DNA from: Lachnoclostridium phytofermentans
GTDB lineage: Bacteria > Bacillota > Clostridia > Lachnospirales > Lachnospiraceae
Length of the DNA: 25,779 nucleotides
NCBI GenBank assembly: GCA_003526525.1
Contig: DPVV01000480.1
Location: 1 to 25,779 of the forward strand
Direction of reading: 5' to 3'
Shown here in pieces: positions 15,525-23,721 of the stretch (positions are counted from its first letter, which is position 1; every line of letters starts with the position of its first letter). Made by a program: the position numbers and the translations under genes. The notes under the pieces are model-generated. The model did no database searches and was not told the origin of the DNA. It saw nothing but the letters and a program-made list of their open reading frames with translations.

Positions 15525-16586
15525 TGAATGCTTAGCCCAGAAGGCTGCTGCCTTATCCACCCACCCTTCAGCTTCGGTTCCTATACCCAGAGATATTCCG
15601 TGCTGTGCCTTTTCATACAGATGATATTCGTAAGGTATCTCATTCATCTTCAAAGCCTTTTCCAGTTCATCTCCATGATGGTGATAATCCAGCAGAAGAT
15701 CATTCTTACCTGCCCAAAAGAATACGGGAGGATAATCAGGTGTTATATTCTTGTCGATACTGATTGCACTTACAGCCTTTTCATCCGGTTCCGGCCCCAG
15801 AAGGAACTTATTACAATGTGGAAACTTCTCAGTTGATATGAGTCCATATGCTATCATGATGGCTCCGGGTTTTGGCATATTAAATTTCTTATAGCCTATA
15901 TTGTCAAGACCATAGCAGCCAACCAGATGCCCTCCTGCTGAAAAGCCCAGAACTGCATAATCTTCAGGAACAATATTCAATTCCTCTGCACGGTCAAGAA
16001 CATACCGGACAGCCGCTGCCAGATCTTCCACCGGTGCCAGATTATTTGCTTCCTCCCTTACACGATAAGAAAGTACAAAGGCAGTATAGCCTAATCCATT
16101 TAGATGAAGTGCCAGTGGATAACCCTCCGACAGAGCTTCGCAATTGGCATAGGCACCTCCGGGACATACTATAATAAACTTTGATTTCTTCCCGGAAGGA
16201 AAATAATGCAGACTAGCATTGGCCTTAGTGTGATCTTTTTTTATCTCTTCCTCGGAATAGATCTGTCTATAAACCCTCACCTTATTGCTGTGATTTTTAA
16301 TTATTGCATTCAGACCGTCCGCATAAATTTGTCCAGTCGTTTTCGAAAAACCGGATGCGAATTTATCAAGTGTCTGTATTGCCATGATGTCATTCTCCTT
16401 GGACCGCGGATAGATTTTTGCCTTTTCTTCCACCAGTACAGGATGCTCTATGATACTATCCACCGTGTCCTGTGGTGTAATAAAGGCACCCACAGGCTTT
16501 TTTTTATGAAAGGGTCTTCTCATTTTCAGACCTGCTCTTTTCAGCTTCCTGCTGGAAAAGTAAAGAATCAGAATCGCTTTATTCAT
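15495..16586 (-). CDS. Alpha/beta hydrolase, acetyl-xylan/BD-FAE-like esterase
   Basis: A 363-residue serine hydrolase. The oxyanion motif CPGGAYANCE is near 141-150, the nucleophile elbow GFSAGG puts Ser at 216, and candidate acid and base are Asp 296 (AGKNDLLL) and His 329 (QHG). This matches the Aes/BD-FAE group of carbohydrate esterases that remove acetyl or similar groups from plant glycans. An unusual basic N-terminus of about 60 residues (SSRKLKRAGLKMRRPFHKKK) precedes the domain. The start MNKAIL is preferred over an ATG 20 codons upstream because GGGAG lies six bases ahead; it then overlaps the end of the metallo-hydrolase gene by eight bases. The C-terminus runs into a tandem repeat. 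Confidence 0.82.
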   Translation of the reverse strand: MNKAILILYFSSRKLKRAGLKMRRPFHKKKPVGAFITPQDTVDSIIEHPVLVEEKAKIYPRSKENDIMAIQTLDKFASGFSKTTGQIYADGLNAIIKNHSNKVRVYRQIYSEEEIKKDHTKANASLHYFPSGKKSKFIIVCPGGAYANCEALSEGYPLALHLNGLGYTAFVLSYRVREEANNLAPVEDLAAAVRYVLDRAEELNIVPEDYAVLGFSAGGHLVGCYGLDNIGYKKFNMPKPGAIMIAYGLISTEKFPHCNKFLLGPEPDEKAVSAISIDKNITPDYPPVFFWAGKNDLLLDYHHHGDELEKALKMNEIPYEYHLYEKAQHGISLGIGTEAEGWVDKAAAFWAKHSTNVRSTNVH

Positions 16587-17418
16587 AACTATCTCCCTTC
16601 TGAATCGACTGATACCCGCTCTTTTTAAGAAAATCATCAACTTCAAGCTTTAACTGTTCTCTGGATGCAATAGGAGCAGAAAAATCAATAAAATCAGGAT
16701 CCTCCACTCCGTTACCGTATTTCACCTGGAAATACTTACGTCCTAGAATACGTATCGTAATATTGCTGTGAAAGATACCATCTGATATAACATCAATCAT
16801 GTGCCGAATCTGAGTTTTTGGCAGGAGGAAACGGTCATGAGCCGAACACACTCCGGTAAAATCCAGCTGGTCCACCTTCATTAGGTCATGGAAAAAACGA
16901 TTGATCGGATATTTATTACCGTCAATGTAGAACACTCTTCTGCAGATGCTGTCACCAGATATCAAAGTTTTTGTTTTCTGATCATAAAGTACGATGCTTC
17001 CCGCAGTATGACCCTGAATATCATAGACCTGAAGTGTTCTATCACCGAGCAATAATTCATCTCCTTCACTCAAATCATGAATCCTCGCGGTTATTTTCTT
17101 TGAGGGTAGGAACTTAATGATGTTCTTCCCCAAAATTAATGCATCCTCCGGGTGTATCCATACATCGTCAAATTCATTCACAGCACCGGTATGATCGAAA
17201 TGTCCGTGGCTTAGTACCAGCTGGACCGGCACCCCTGCCAGCTGCTGCGCATATTCCCGTAGTCCAGAGGCCCCAAGCCCCGCATCCACCAGCACTGCCT
17301 TTTCCTTTCCCCTAATCAGATATGTATTAATGGTTGCTGTACTCATTTCCCATTCCTTGCAGGATATCAAGAAGATTCCATCCCGCATCTCTTCATGGAA
17401 AAAATGTCCCTTTTTCAT
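16579..17418 (-). CDS. Metallo-beta-lactamase fold hydrolase
   Basis: A 279-residue cytosolic MBL-fold protein. The zinc motif HGHFDH lies at 71-76; further ligands are His 137 (GHTAGS), Asp 156 (SGDS) and His 194 (SAHDR). The N-terminal STATINTYLIRGKEKAVLVDAG strand pattern is typical. Members hydrolyse thioesters, lactones or other esters. In this operon, lactonase or esterase action on a sugar derivative is possible but inferred. It sits 12 bases after the upstream alpha/beta hydrolase gene and is translationally coupled to the following esterase. Confidence 0.9.
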   Translation of the reverse strand: MKKGHFFHEEMRDGIFLISCKEWEMSTATINTYLIRGKEKAVLVDAGLGASGLREYAQQLAGVPVQLVLSHGHFDHTGAVNEFDDVWIHPEDALILGKNIIKFLPSKKITARIHDLSEGDELLLGDRTLQVYDIQGHTAGSIVLYDQKTKTLISGDSICRRVFYIDGNKYPINRFFHDLMKVDQLDFTGVCSAHDRFLLPKTQIRHMIDVISDGIFHSNITIRILGRKYFQVKYGNGVEDPDFIDFSAPIASREQLKLEVDDFLKKSGYQSIQKGDSYE

Positions 17419-17430
17419 AAACCCCTCTCC

Positions 17431-18348
17431 TTAATGCCTAATATTATCACAGACTCCGCGTCGATATACTCTTCTCCAGCCCGCATTCTTATATATCTCT
17501 CCCTGTTCTTTAAAAATCTCTCCCGCCGTATTGTCATCCATCAGCCGATACCGAAACCATGCTGTCAATATGCCTTTATATTTACCGCCTTCCTCCTGAA
17601 TCTCTGTATGAGAACAATAGCGTGCTTCCAGAAACCACCCCTCAACACTTGTTTCTAATCTATTAATAGCAGCAAGACATCTCTTGAAGGGCGAGATAAT
17701 AAAATCAAGGGTACCGGTTAACACCAAAAAAGGAACATGAATTCTTTCCGGTACATATACATCCTCAGGATCACACCATCGCAGAGCTGGAAGTGCAATA
17801 GAAACAACGGTTTTTATATAATTTCCTTCCATAAAATTCGTATGTAGATTAATCACACCCGTAGAACCCTGGGAATGTCCTGCACAACCTATCCGCTGCG
17901 TATCAACATGCATGTAGAAAATACTGTCAGGATTTGCATTCTCCTCAAGCAGATAGCAAAGAGCCTCCTTTAGCGGCTTCCCGGTTCCAGTCTCACTGTT
18001 ATAAGTATTCATAACAATAAAGCCCCAGGTAGCAAGATGCCGATGCAACTCATCATAATTCTTCGGTAAGGCGCCTGTTCCATTCCCCCAGATAATTACC
18101 GGAAGTGCTCCCTCCAAGTCGACAGGAGCATATAGAATAAAGCTTTCCTTATTCTCCCCATCGCCTATGATATGAGTCTTTATTATATGTTCTCCCTCTC
18201 CGCTGAAGAAGTATTCTAGGCTTTCTTTGGTAACCGGACTTTTTATCCGTCTGCCAAGGAACAGCGGTAGGAATACGATACTGAACAACAGCAGCATTAC
18301 AACGAAAATAATTGCCAGCATTAATAATAAAATCCACATGGAATTCAT
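17431..18348 (-). CDS. Membrane-anchored alpha/beta hydrolase (dienelactone/cutinase-like)
   Basis: A 305-residue protein with one N-terminal membrane segment (about residues 4-32), then an alpha/beta hydrolase domain. The nucleophile elbow GHSQGS places Ser at 159; Asp 215 (LTGTLDFI) and His 247 (YCSHTEI) complete a likely triad. The oxyanion region IIWGNGTGALPKNY fits the PET-hydrolase/dienelactone-hydrolase side of the superfamily. The substrate is unknown; an ester of the imported glycan is plausible from context. The gene follows the TetR gene by 14 bases. A 38-base fragment of it recurs at 22430-22467. Confidence 0.82.
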   Translation of the reverse strand: MNSMWILLLMLAIIFVVMLLLFSIVFLPLFLGRRIKSPVTKESLEYFFSGEGEHIIKTHIIGDGENKESFILYAPVDLEGALPVIIWGNGTGALPKNYDELHRHLATWGFIVMNTYNSETGTGKPLKEALCYLLEENANPDSIFYMHVDTQRIGCAGHSQGSTGVINLHTNFMEGNYIKTVVSIALPALRWCDPEDVYVPERIHVPFLVLTGTLDFIISPFKRCLAAINRLETSVEGWFLEARYCSHTEIQEEGGKYKGILTAWFRYRLMDDNTAGEIFKEQGEIYKNAGWRRVYRRGVCDNIRH

Positions 18349-18362
18349 CCTATTCCTTTCAT

Positions 18363-18980
18363 TTAGTCCAGCAGCTTGTGAATCATCCTCCTTACGATAT
18401 CTAATCGCTCAGTAACGTCAATTTCACCTTTGTCAATGATTTCCTTGCGGTGAGCCAGCTTCTGCAGATAAGCAAAAATGACGCTTACATAGGTTAAAGC
18501 TTCGTCAAATTGCTCCTTAACCTTCTCTCCGCTCATATTGGCGTCAATAATGGACTGTATCACCTTGTTATATTCCTGTGACAGATTATCGTTCGGGTAC
18601 TTATCCGAGTAAAGAAAGTCGAACATACTAATATAACGGTAAGCCTTAATATGAGGAATAAATCTGTCCACCATGTTCAGAAGAATTTCCTTTATGGCTT
18701 CGCCGCCATTGCGGTTCGTCATATCAATAAGTTTCAGATCGCTGAATATTTCCTGCAACATTTCGTATTCCACCTCAAAGGCGATGGGATGTATGCTGTC
18801 ATAGTAACGGTACATTGTTGCTTTACTTAATCCTGCTTCATTCATAATGTCATTCATAGTTACATTATTCAGTCCTTTTTCCAAAAAAAGCTTTTTTGCC
18901 GTTTCTATTACCTCTTTTTTTCTTTCCTCCATAAGCAGCTTTCTCTGCTCCAAGTATTTTTCTTTTTTTGTTTCTGCCAT
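18363..18980 (-). CDS. TetR family regulator of the hydrolase/GH3 operon
   Basis: A 205-residue protein. A charged N-terminal helix (KKEKYLEQRKLLMEERKKE) precedes the TetR helix-turn-helix: IETAKKLFLEKGLNNVTMND, then IMNEAGLSKATMYRYYDS, roughly residues 25-65. The rest is the ligand/dimer domain. It is the first gene of the operon TetR-hydrolase-MBL-esterase-GH3. Upstream at 19178-19211 are two GATAC-N5-GTATC palindromes, its likely operators, about 200 bases before the start codon. A glycan-derived inducer is inferred from the operon content. Confidence 0.9.
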   Translation of the reverse strand: MAETKKEKYLEQRKLLMEERKKEVIETAKKLFLEKGLNNVTMNDIMNEAGLSKATMYRYYDSIHPIAFEVEYEMLQEIFSDLKLIDMTNRNGGEAIKEILLNMVDRFIPHIKAYRYISMFDFLYSDKYPNDNLSQEYNKVIQSIIDANMSGEKVKEQFDEALTYVSVIFAYLQKLAHRKEIIDKGEIDVTERLDIVRRMIHKLLD

Positions 18981-19002
18981 TCTATTCCATGGATACCTCT
19001 AA

Positions 19003-19155
19003 TCAAAGTACCCATACCTCCCATCCTTCATAATCATATCCCTTATTAACCATACTGCCAGCAAACTCTGATTCATATGTCCTTAATATAAGCACCTCAC
19101 CAATGAGTCTAAGATATATGCTAATTCTTTCTCTGTAGGAGCAGCCACTATTCAT
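19003..19155 (-). CDS. Possible small leader ORF or gene relic (50 codons)
   Basis: Within the long leader between the operators and the TetR start, a frame begins with ATG at 19155 and reads protein-like (MNSGCSYRERISIY at the start, NKGYDYEGWEVWVL at the end). No clear ribosome binding site precedes it and I do not recognise it. It is either the tail of a decayed gene, which the aromatic C-terminus suggests, or a leader peptide. Weak evidence. Confidence 0.25.
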   Translation of the reverse strand: MNSGCSYRERISIYLRLIGEVLILRTYESEFAGSMVNKGYDYEGWEVWVL

Positions 19156-19177
19156 AGGCAATTCTAATAAAAAACTT

Positions 19178-19223
19178 GTGATACTAATAGTATCACGATA
19201 CCATATGTATCATCATGTGTCAA
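19178..19223 (-). promoter_or_regulatory. Double operator upstream of the TetR-hydrolase operon
   Basis: GTGATACTAATAGTATCAC (19178-19196) is a perfect 19-bp palindrome. GATACCATATGTATC (19197-19211) follows directly and shares the arms GATAC-N5-GTATC; the centres are 17 bases apart. On the minus strand TTGACA (19218-19223) lies just upstream, with a weak TATCGT 17 bases later inside the palindromes. Binding there would block the promoter. Confidence 0.75.
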
Positions 19224-19349
19224 TGGGAATTCTAAGGACCACCTAAATAATTTTCCCATGATCCGTATCATCACCCGATAGTTTTTTACAAATATTAGAG
19301 ACTACTTTACTAACCTTTATTTTCTATCAATTTTGAGGCAAAAAAAGAA

Positions 19350-19381
19350 AGCACCCATCATTTTTACGTGATAGAGTGCTC
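19350..19381 (-). terminator. Terminator of the AraC-type gene
   Basis: Minus strand AGCACTCTATCACGT-AAAAATGATGGGTGCT folds into a stem of about 10 bp with small mismatches, followed by TTTCTTTTTTT. It lies about 55 bases after the stop codon of the AraC-type gene. Its arms match the hairpins near 1529, 22508 and 25675. Confidence 0.75.
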
Positions 19382-19437
19382 TTTAATTAAATCTTAGCAT
19401 ATCAAGAACAGCAAACTGCTCTTCTCCATTTTACATC

Positions 19438-20328
19438 TCATTTCTTTACAACTGGAAACCACAATTCAATATAACCATTTTCTTCATCACCGCCATAAAT
19501 TTCAAAATTAGCACCTTCTGCCCTTTCATAATTCACAGTTGGCAGCCACTCGCTGTAAAATCGTTTTTGCATATCAGTTAGTATCTTTGACATTTCATTC
19601 CACTTGAATTTCTCAGAGTGGAAGACAGCATATGTCTGAGCTGGAATATGTACAATTTTATATCCAGTTGTTTTACTGTTCTTTGATATAAACGCACACA
19701 ACATATATGGAAATGTATCTTCTTTAGTCTTTTGATAGTATTCAACTGCATGAATTTTACATAAATCTTTTGATATAAAATCTGGCGTATCGCCCGAATT
19801 TGTTAGTAATTTTTCATATTCTCCATTTTCTTGGCATTGTTGCCAAAGTTGATGTGGATATAAATAACCTTCTTCTCCTTTTAATGAGCATACAGTTTCG
19901 ATACCAAATACATCAAAAGCTTCCTTTGTTTCAATTCTGTAATTCATTTCTTTCTCTCCTTTAATTGAAATTTGAAAGGAAATTCTTGGACATGCTTTTA
20001 ATATCACTCCTTGCTCCTTTGCTGTAGTAGGAGCCAATCCATGAAATAATCTAAATGCTCTTGCAAATGATGTTGCAGTATCGTATCCATATTTTATTGC
20101 CACATCAATAACTTTCACATCTGGATTCTGCAACTCTATGGCTGCTAAAGTTAATCGTCTTCTGCGAATATACTCAGCAAGTGTAATATCAGTTATAAAT
20201 GAAAACATACGTTGAAAATTATAGGAAGAGCAGCATGCTTTCATTGCAACTATATTAAAATCAATTTCACCGGTTAAATTAACTTCAATATAATCAATTG
20301 CTGAATTCATTTTTGTAAGCCAATCCAT
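19438..20328 (-). CDS. AraC family regulator with GyrI-like effector domain
   Basis: A 296-residue protein with an N-terminal AraC DNA-binding domain (two helix-turn-helices: FNIVAMKACCSSYNFQRMFS and VIDVAIKYGYDTATSFARAF, ending FHGLAPTTAKEQG near 105) and a C-terminal GyrI/SbmC-like ligand-binding domain beginning near MNYRIETKEAFDVFGIE. This is the Rob/BmrR-like arrangement that senses small lipophilic compounds. MDWLTK is taken as the start because the family commonly begins there and AAGGAGG lies upstream, with a rather long spacer of about ten bases. The promoter TTGAGT (20379-20384), 17 bases, GATAAT (20356-20361) is visible. Its targets are unknown. Confidence 0.9.
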   Translation of the reverse strand: MDWLTKMNSAIDYIEVNLTGEIDFNIVAMKACCSSYNFQRMFSFITDITLAEYIRRRRLTLAAIELQNPDVKVIDVAIKYGYDTATSFARAFRLFHGLAPTTAKEQGVILKACPRISFQISIKGEKEMNYRIETKEAFDVFGIETVCSLKGEEGYLYPHQLWQQCQENGEYEKLLTNSGDTPDFISKDLCKIHAVEYYQKTKEDTFPYMLCAFISKNSKTTGYKIVHIPAQTYAVFHSEKFKWNEMSKILTDMQKRFYSEWLPTVNYERAEGANFEIYGGDEENGYIELWFPVVKK

Positions 20329-20355
20329 TGAACATCTCCCTCCTTTCAATTAAAG

Positions 20356-20384
20356 ATTATCATATAATAATAGTACCAACTCAA
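20356..20384 (-). promoter_or_regulatory. Promoter of the AraC-type gene
   Basis: Minus strand TTGAGT (20379-20384), a 17-base spacer, GATAAT (20356-20361), then AAGGAGG before the start codon. Confidence 0.55.
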
Positions 20385-20509
20385 CTTTTTGTGCACAGTT
20401 ATGTATCATATTTATTCTAGCAATAAATTTGTAATTATACTATCTCAAAATAAAGTATTCTATTATCATTAATCTAGTTCACAAAGAGTTAATCTCCATT
20501 CTTATGTAT

Positions 20510-21085
20510 TTAATCTCTCATAAATATTCTATGAATACAGCAATCATGACCATCCATTATAGTCTGCACCACTTCACATCCCAGATTACAGTTAAAGCCC
20601 TCAACAAAATCTTTATCGCAATTACAGTGAAGGCTATAAAGCATTTCTTTCCTATTTATGTCGGAAGCAATTCTACCTATAAGGCATCCTGTTGATTTCA
20701 CCAAAGTCATCCGTTCATTTATCTCCAGAATATTTTCATTATCACCGCCAGAAAAAAAAGGTATTATATCATCTATTTCATTTTTCCCTAATTTATTTGC
20801 AATCCTTTTCCCTTCTTCATTCCTGGCATAGGACTCCCTTTTTAAAACTATATCAACAAGAGTCGGACCATATACCCCCTTGAGAGTATCAATAATAGAA
20901 AGCGTTCTTTCAATATGCCAGCGGAATAAACCATAAAAATCTACGCCAGATTTATCTAGTATATTAATTGCTTCGTCTCCAAAAACTTCATATATAGCTT
21001 CAATGATATTAGCTGTTCTATCAGTATGGAAATCGTGCATTCTCCCAAATTGTTTCTCTTGAAGTTCTAATATATTATTTTGCAT
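20510..21085 (-). CDS. ATC-hydrolase-like protein (L-2-amino-thiazoline-4-carboxylate hydrolase family)
   Basis: A 191-residue cytosolic protein. The C-terminal third carries a Cys-rich pattern, LHCNCDKDFVEGFNCNLGCE, followed by VQTIMDGHDCCIHRI, which resembles the end of the ATC hydrolase-like family (a Cys-rich segment and a final GxxxCxHR/FR element). The N-terminal helices (EAIYEVFGDEAINILDK) also fit. Many members are of unknown function; thiazoline hydrolysis should not be assumed. The start is fixed by GGAGG six bases before the ATG, where repeat copy B ends. It is probably transcribed alone. Confidence 0.55.
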   Translation of the reverse strand: MQNNILELQEKQFGRMHDFHTDRTANIIEAIYEVFGDEAINILDKSGVDFYGLFRWHIERTLSIIDTLKGVYGPTLVDIVLKRESYARNEEGKRIANKLGKNEIDDIIPFFSGGDNENILEINERMTLVKSTGCLIGRIASDINRKEMLYSLHCNCDKDFVEGFNCNLGCEVVQTIMDGHDCCIHRIFMRD

Positions 21086-21094
21086 AGTTTACCT

Positions 21095-21411
21095 CCATAT
21101 TTTAATAGAGTTATTTTACTGGGAATATACAAAAATTGTAAGACTTTAATTTTATCCTAATTTATGGTATAATATATATAAATAAACGAACCATGCTTTT
21201 ACTTTTTTCAACTACCAATTAGCATTAAAATTTTTACTCACTGTTTACAAAGCATCTATCTTGAAGATGCTTTGTTGCAATATTCATAATATTTTTATCT
21301 TGATTATTATTCTTTGTCAATTCAAGGATCACCCATTATTCTCTAATACAGCCTAGCCTAAGTTAGACTCTCAAAAACAGTATCATTGTAATAATCCAAT
21401 AGCAGGTGTTT
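21095..21411 (-). repeat. About 300-bp dispersed leader repeat, copy B
   Basis: This is the second copy of the segment at 2858-3160. It fills the gap between the metallophosphoesterase stop codon and the ribosome binding site of the ATC-hydrolase-like gene. It keeps TTGACA (21315-21320), the ACAAAGCATCT/AGATGCTTTGT hairpin (21248-21276) and the final AT-rich stretch, and has about 20 extra bases before the hairpin. Its distal end reads on the minus strand as HLLLDYYNDTVFESLT and a stop, like the tail of a lost coding region; copy A has one extra T there and is shifted. Confidence 0.75.
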
Positions 21412-21419
21412 AGCAACAA

Positions 21420-22271
21420 TTAGCCTTTAGCAGGCTTCACTAAATCGATAACGACTAACTCAGGTCTATTAAAAATTCTTGGAAGGCGAGTACTTTCCTT
21501 TGCTAAACCTCGGCTGACAATTAGTACAGCATCATCAATAATATATTCTCCGCCTGCGTACGGAGGAAACAATCCTTGATTCGGGGCATATAAGCCGTTT
21601 ATAATTCCAGGTAAGCGCCATTGTCCACCGTGTGCGTGGCCTGACAATACAAGGTCAAAATTATATGTGGTATACTCTGCAATCATCTCTGGTCTGTGTG
21701 CTAATAAAACGGTATAGTATCCATTTTCATATACATACTTTAGTGATTCTAACTGCTCTGTTACGTCTATGGTCGAATTAGTATATCTTAGCACATCGGG
21801 ATCGTCGATTCCGCAAATATTAATCTTTTGCCCATGAATATCGATAGTATCATAGGTTCCATTCAAGATTTTCACATCATATGTCAAAAACAAATCAAAT
21901 ATTTTGTCAATTTCATTGCTCCAATACTCATGGTTTCCCGTGACATAATAGCATTTATATTGATTGGCAATCCCTTTTAGCAGAAACTCTGTATTGTCAT
22001 TTGGGATAACATCATCGCATATATCACCACCCAATAAAATAATGTCAGGGTTTTGCTTTTTGATTGCCTCAATTAGTGTCAATTGGTCTGTACCATATTG
22101 GCACGAATGCAAGTCCGTAATCAGAACAATTCGTACCTGTTCAGTGATTTTGTCTGACTGAATTGTATAAAACTTCGTTGTTAGTCGTGTATCAAAAGCG
22201 ACTATTATGAAAACCGACAATATAATGAAAAAAACCACAATAAAAACATGCTTTATTTTCAAGCGCTTCAT
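21420..22271 (-). CDS. Membrane-anchored metallophosphoesterase (YkuE/YaeI-like)
   Basis: A 283-residue protein with one N-terminal membrane anchor (about residues 8-26) and a calcineurin-like phosphoesterase domain. Metal motifs: ITDLHS (Asp 53, His 55), GGDICDD (Asp 83), GNHEYW (Asn 113, His 114), LLAHRPE, and SGHAHGGQWR. This is the YkuE-type group, which can cleave UDP-sugar lipids or other phosphodiesters at the membrane. The start follows GGTGGAG. It is transcribed alone, and its 3' end abuts repeat copy B. Confidence 0.9.
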   Translation of the reverse strand: MKRLKIKHVFIVVFFIILSVFIIVAFDTRLTTKFYTIQSDKITEQVRIVLITDLHSCQYGTDQLTLIEAIKKQNPDIILLGGDICDDVIPNDNTEFLLKGIANQYKCYYVTGNHEYWSNEIDKIFDLFLTYDVKILNGTYDTIDIHGQKINICGIDDPDVLRYTNSTIDVTEQLESLKYVYENGYYTVLLAHRPEMIAEYTTYNFDLVLSGHAHGGQWRLPGIINGLYAPNQGLFPPYAGGEYIIDDAVLIVSRGLAKESTRLPRIFNRPELVVIDLVKPAKG

Positions 22272-22361
22272 GTGTCTCCACCTTTCATAGGGATTGTATA
22301 AATTCGCTCCTCAAGCGTTAAAATCAACTACTACTTCAAAAATATTTTGCTTGGTAGTGTG

Positions 22362-22389
22362 TATATAAAAAAGTATCAGAGTAAAGCAA
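22362..22389 (-). promoter_or_regulatory. Putative promoter of the metallophosphoesterase gene
   Basis: Minus strand TTGCTT (22384-22389), a 16-base spacer, TATATA (22362-22367), about 90 bases before the start codon. Moderate match. Confidence 0.4.
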
Positions 22390-22429
22390 TATTTTCAAGG
22401 CATTAATTGTAAATATTGCATATGGCTTT

Positions 22430-22467
22430 ATCAAGGGTACCGGTTAACGCCAAAAAGGAACATGAAT
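22430..22467. pseudogene. 38-bp relic matching the alpha/beta hydrolase gene
   Basis: Bases here match 17704-17742 with one substitution and one missing A in an A-run. In the parent gene this stretch encodes IHVPFLVLTGTLD with the catalytic Asp. The copy is frameshifted, has no gene around it and lies in a 405-base gap that otherwise holds only a promoter and a hairpin. Confidence 0.7.
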
Positions 22468-22507
22468 AATTGTTTAATGAAATGATTCCAGCAGTTTTAC
22501 AAATACA

Positions 22508-22545
22508 AAGAGCACCTTACCAATGTTCATTGATAGGATGCTCTA
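22508..22545 (-). terminator. Terminator-like hairpin after the flavin-binding gene
   Basis: Minus strand AGAGCATCCTATCAATG and CATTGGTAAGGTGCTCT pair with few mismatches, followed by TTGTATTTG. It lies about 130 bases after the FMN-binding gene. Between them is a short open frame (VCTGSIESDKIVVISTLFDN) that may be decayed coding sequence. It belongs to the recurring hairpin family. Confidence 0.6.
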
Positions 22546-22676
22546 TAATTATTTCTTTGCTGTACAATCTGCTTTAGCTCGATTATCAAATAACGTTGAA
22601 ATTACAACTATTTTATCCGATTCAATACTGCCTGTGCAGACCATAATAAACTTTTTCTGTAACTAAAGGCCGGCTA

Positions 22677-23075
22677 TTAAGATATCCTCTTTCCAGCTGT
22701 TGGACCTGCTTTAAGGCCATGAATCTCATCTATATGGATAAGAACAACCGCTTTGGGCTTGGGCATGCCCACCTTATTGGACATAGCAGCAGCCTGTTCA
22801 TAAAGTTCTCCGCTACTTTGAACTTCCGGAGTGCCTATAAAACGGTAACCGTCAAGAGTCTCCCTGTTAACCACTGCAACGGCTACCTTAGAGCCATCCA
22901 ATAAATTTTGATATGTTGCACCGCCTGTACCTTCGTTAAAAATCAGCGTCTCGTCGTTAAGTACACGTGTTGACCTTTTTGGGGCATTGTTTGGAACTCC
23001 ATCTTTGCTGACCGTAGCATGAAAACATTGTTGTGTTGCTACCATATCCTTCATTTCTTGTGTTAATTTAGCCAT
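22677..23075 (-). CDS. Pyridoxamine 5'-phosphate oxidase family FMN-binding protein
   Basis: A 132-residue split-barrel flavin-binding protein: CFHATVSKDGVPNNAPKR near 17-34, LIFNEGTGGATYQNLLDGSKVAVAV, and ETLDGYRFIGTPEV, the usual strand order. The family covers small FMN or F420 reductases and oxidases. It follows the azoreductase gene by 40 bases, so the two are probably one operon giving flavin-dependent reduction of quinones or similar electrophiles. The start ATG has AAAGGAG upstream. Confidence 0.88.
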   Translation of the reverse strand: MAKLTQEMKDMVATQQCFHATVSKDGVPNNAPKRSTRVLNDETLIFNEGTGGATYQNLLDGSKVAVAVVNRETLDGYRFIGTPEVQSSGELYEQAAAMSNKVGMPKPKAVVLIHIDEIHGLKAGPTAGKRIS

Positions 23076-23115
23076 GCTCTTTTCATCTCCTTTAAATAAT
23101 AATTAGTTTATACCC

Positions 23116-23721
23116 TTAAAAGCTCTTGGCCTTTTCGTGAGCATCTTTCATTGCCTTTCCTACATTAGCTTCAACATCAATACCTATAACATCTAGTACG
23201 TCTGCAGAAATAGTAGTAAAATCTGTAATTCCTAAGAAAGCGAATATTGTCCGTAGATATCTGTCACCCATTTCATAGGCTGAAAATGGCTCTTGTGAAT
23301 ATTCCCCACCTCTTGTAGTAATATTTATTGCTTTTTTCCCCTGGCACAGACCTACTGGGCCTTCTGCAGTATATCTGAACGTGATACCTGTTATGCAAAT
23401 ATAGTCAATGTATGCCTTCAAAATAGCGGGAATACTCAAATTCCACATTGGCTCGGCAATTACATATTTGTCTGCTGCGGCAAACTGATATGCATATTTT
23501 AGAATTGGGTGCTTTCTGCTTTCATCAGTCTTAGGTCCGAAGACAGCACTAATATCTTCTGCTGATAATAGGCTTATACCCTCCTTATATAAATCTAAAG
23601 TTATAATTTCATCTTCAGGATGAAATTCCTGGTAGTTTTCAATAAAATTATCTGAAACTCTAAATGTCCTTGATTCACCTTCTAATTTTGAATTTGCCTT
23701 AATATAGAGTACTTTACTCAT
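23116..23721 (-). CDS. azoR: FMN-dependent NADH-azoreductase (AzoR type)
   Basis: A 201-residue flavodoxin-fold enzyme. Family features: the phosphate-binding N-terminus VLYIKANSKLEGESRTF, AEPMWNLSIPAILKAYIDYI near 94-113, TFRYTAEGPVGL, and KKAINITTRGGEYS. AzoR enzymes reduce quinones and azo compounds with NADH. It is the first gene of an operon with the FMN-binding protein, divergent from an HxlR regulator. This matches the known YodB-controlled azoreductase arrangement of Bacillus. The ATG follows GGAGG. Confidence 0.92.
   Translation of the reverse strand: MSKVLYIKANSKLEGESRTFRVSDNFIENYQEFHPEDEIITLDLYKEGISLLSAEDISAVFGPKTDESRKHPILKYAYQFAAADKYVIAEPMWNLSIPAILKAYIDYICITGITFRYTAEGPVGLCQGKKAINITTRGGEYSQEPFSAYEMGDRYLRTIFAFLGITDFTTISADVLDVIGIDVEANVGKAMKDAHEKAKSF

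Noticed and set aside
16587..16646. Longer N-terminus for the esterase
   Set aside because: The upstream ATG lacks a ribosome binding site and lies deep in the preceding gene; the later ATG has GGGAG at good spacing.
21095..21411. Repeat considered as a known riboswitch class
   Set aside because: I could not match it to any riboswitch core I know; only one simple hairpin is clearly conserved.
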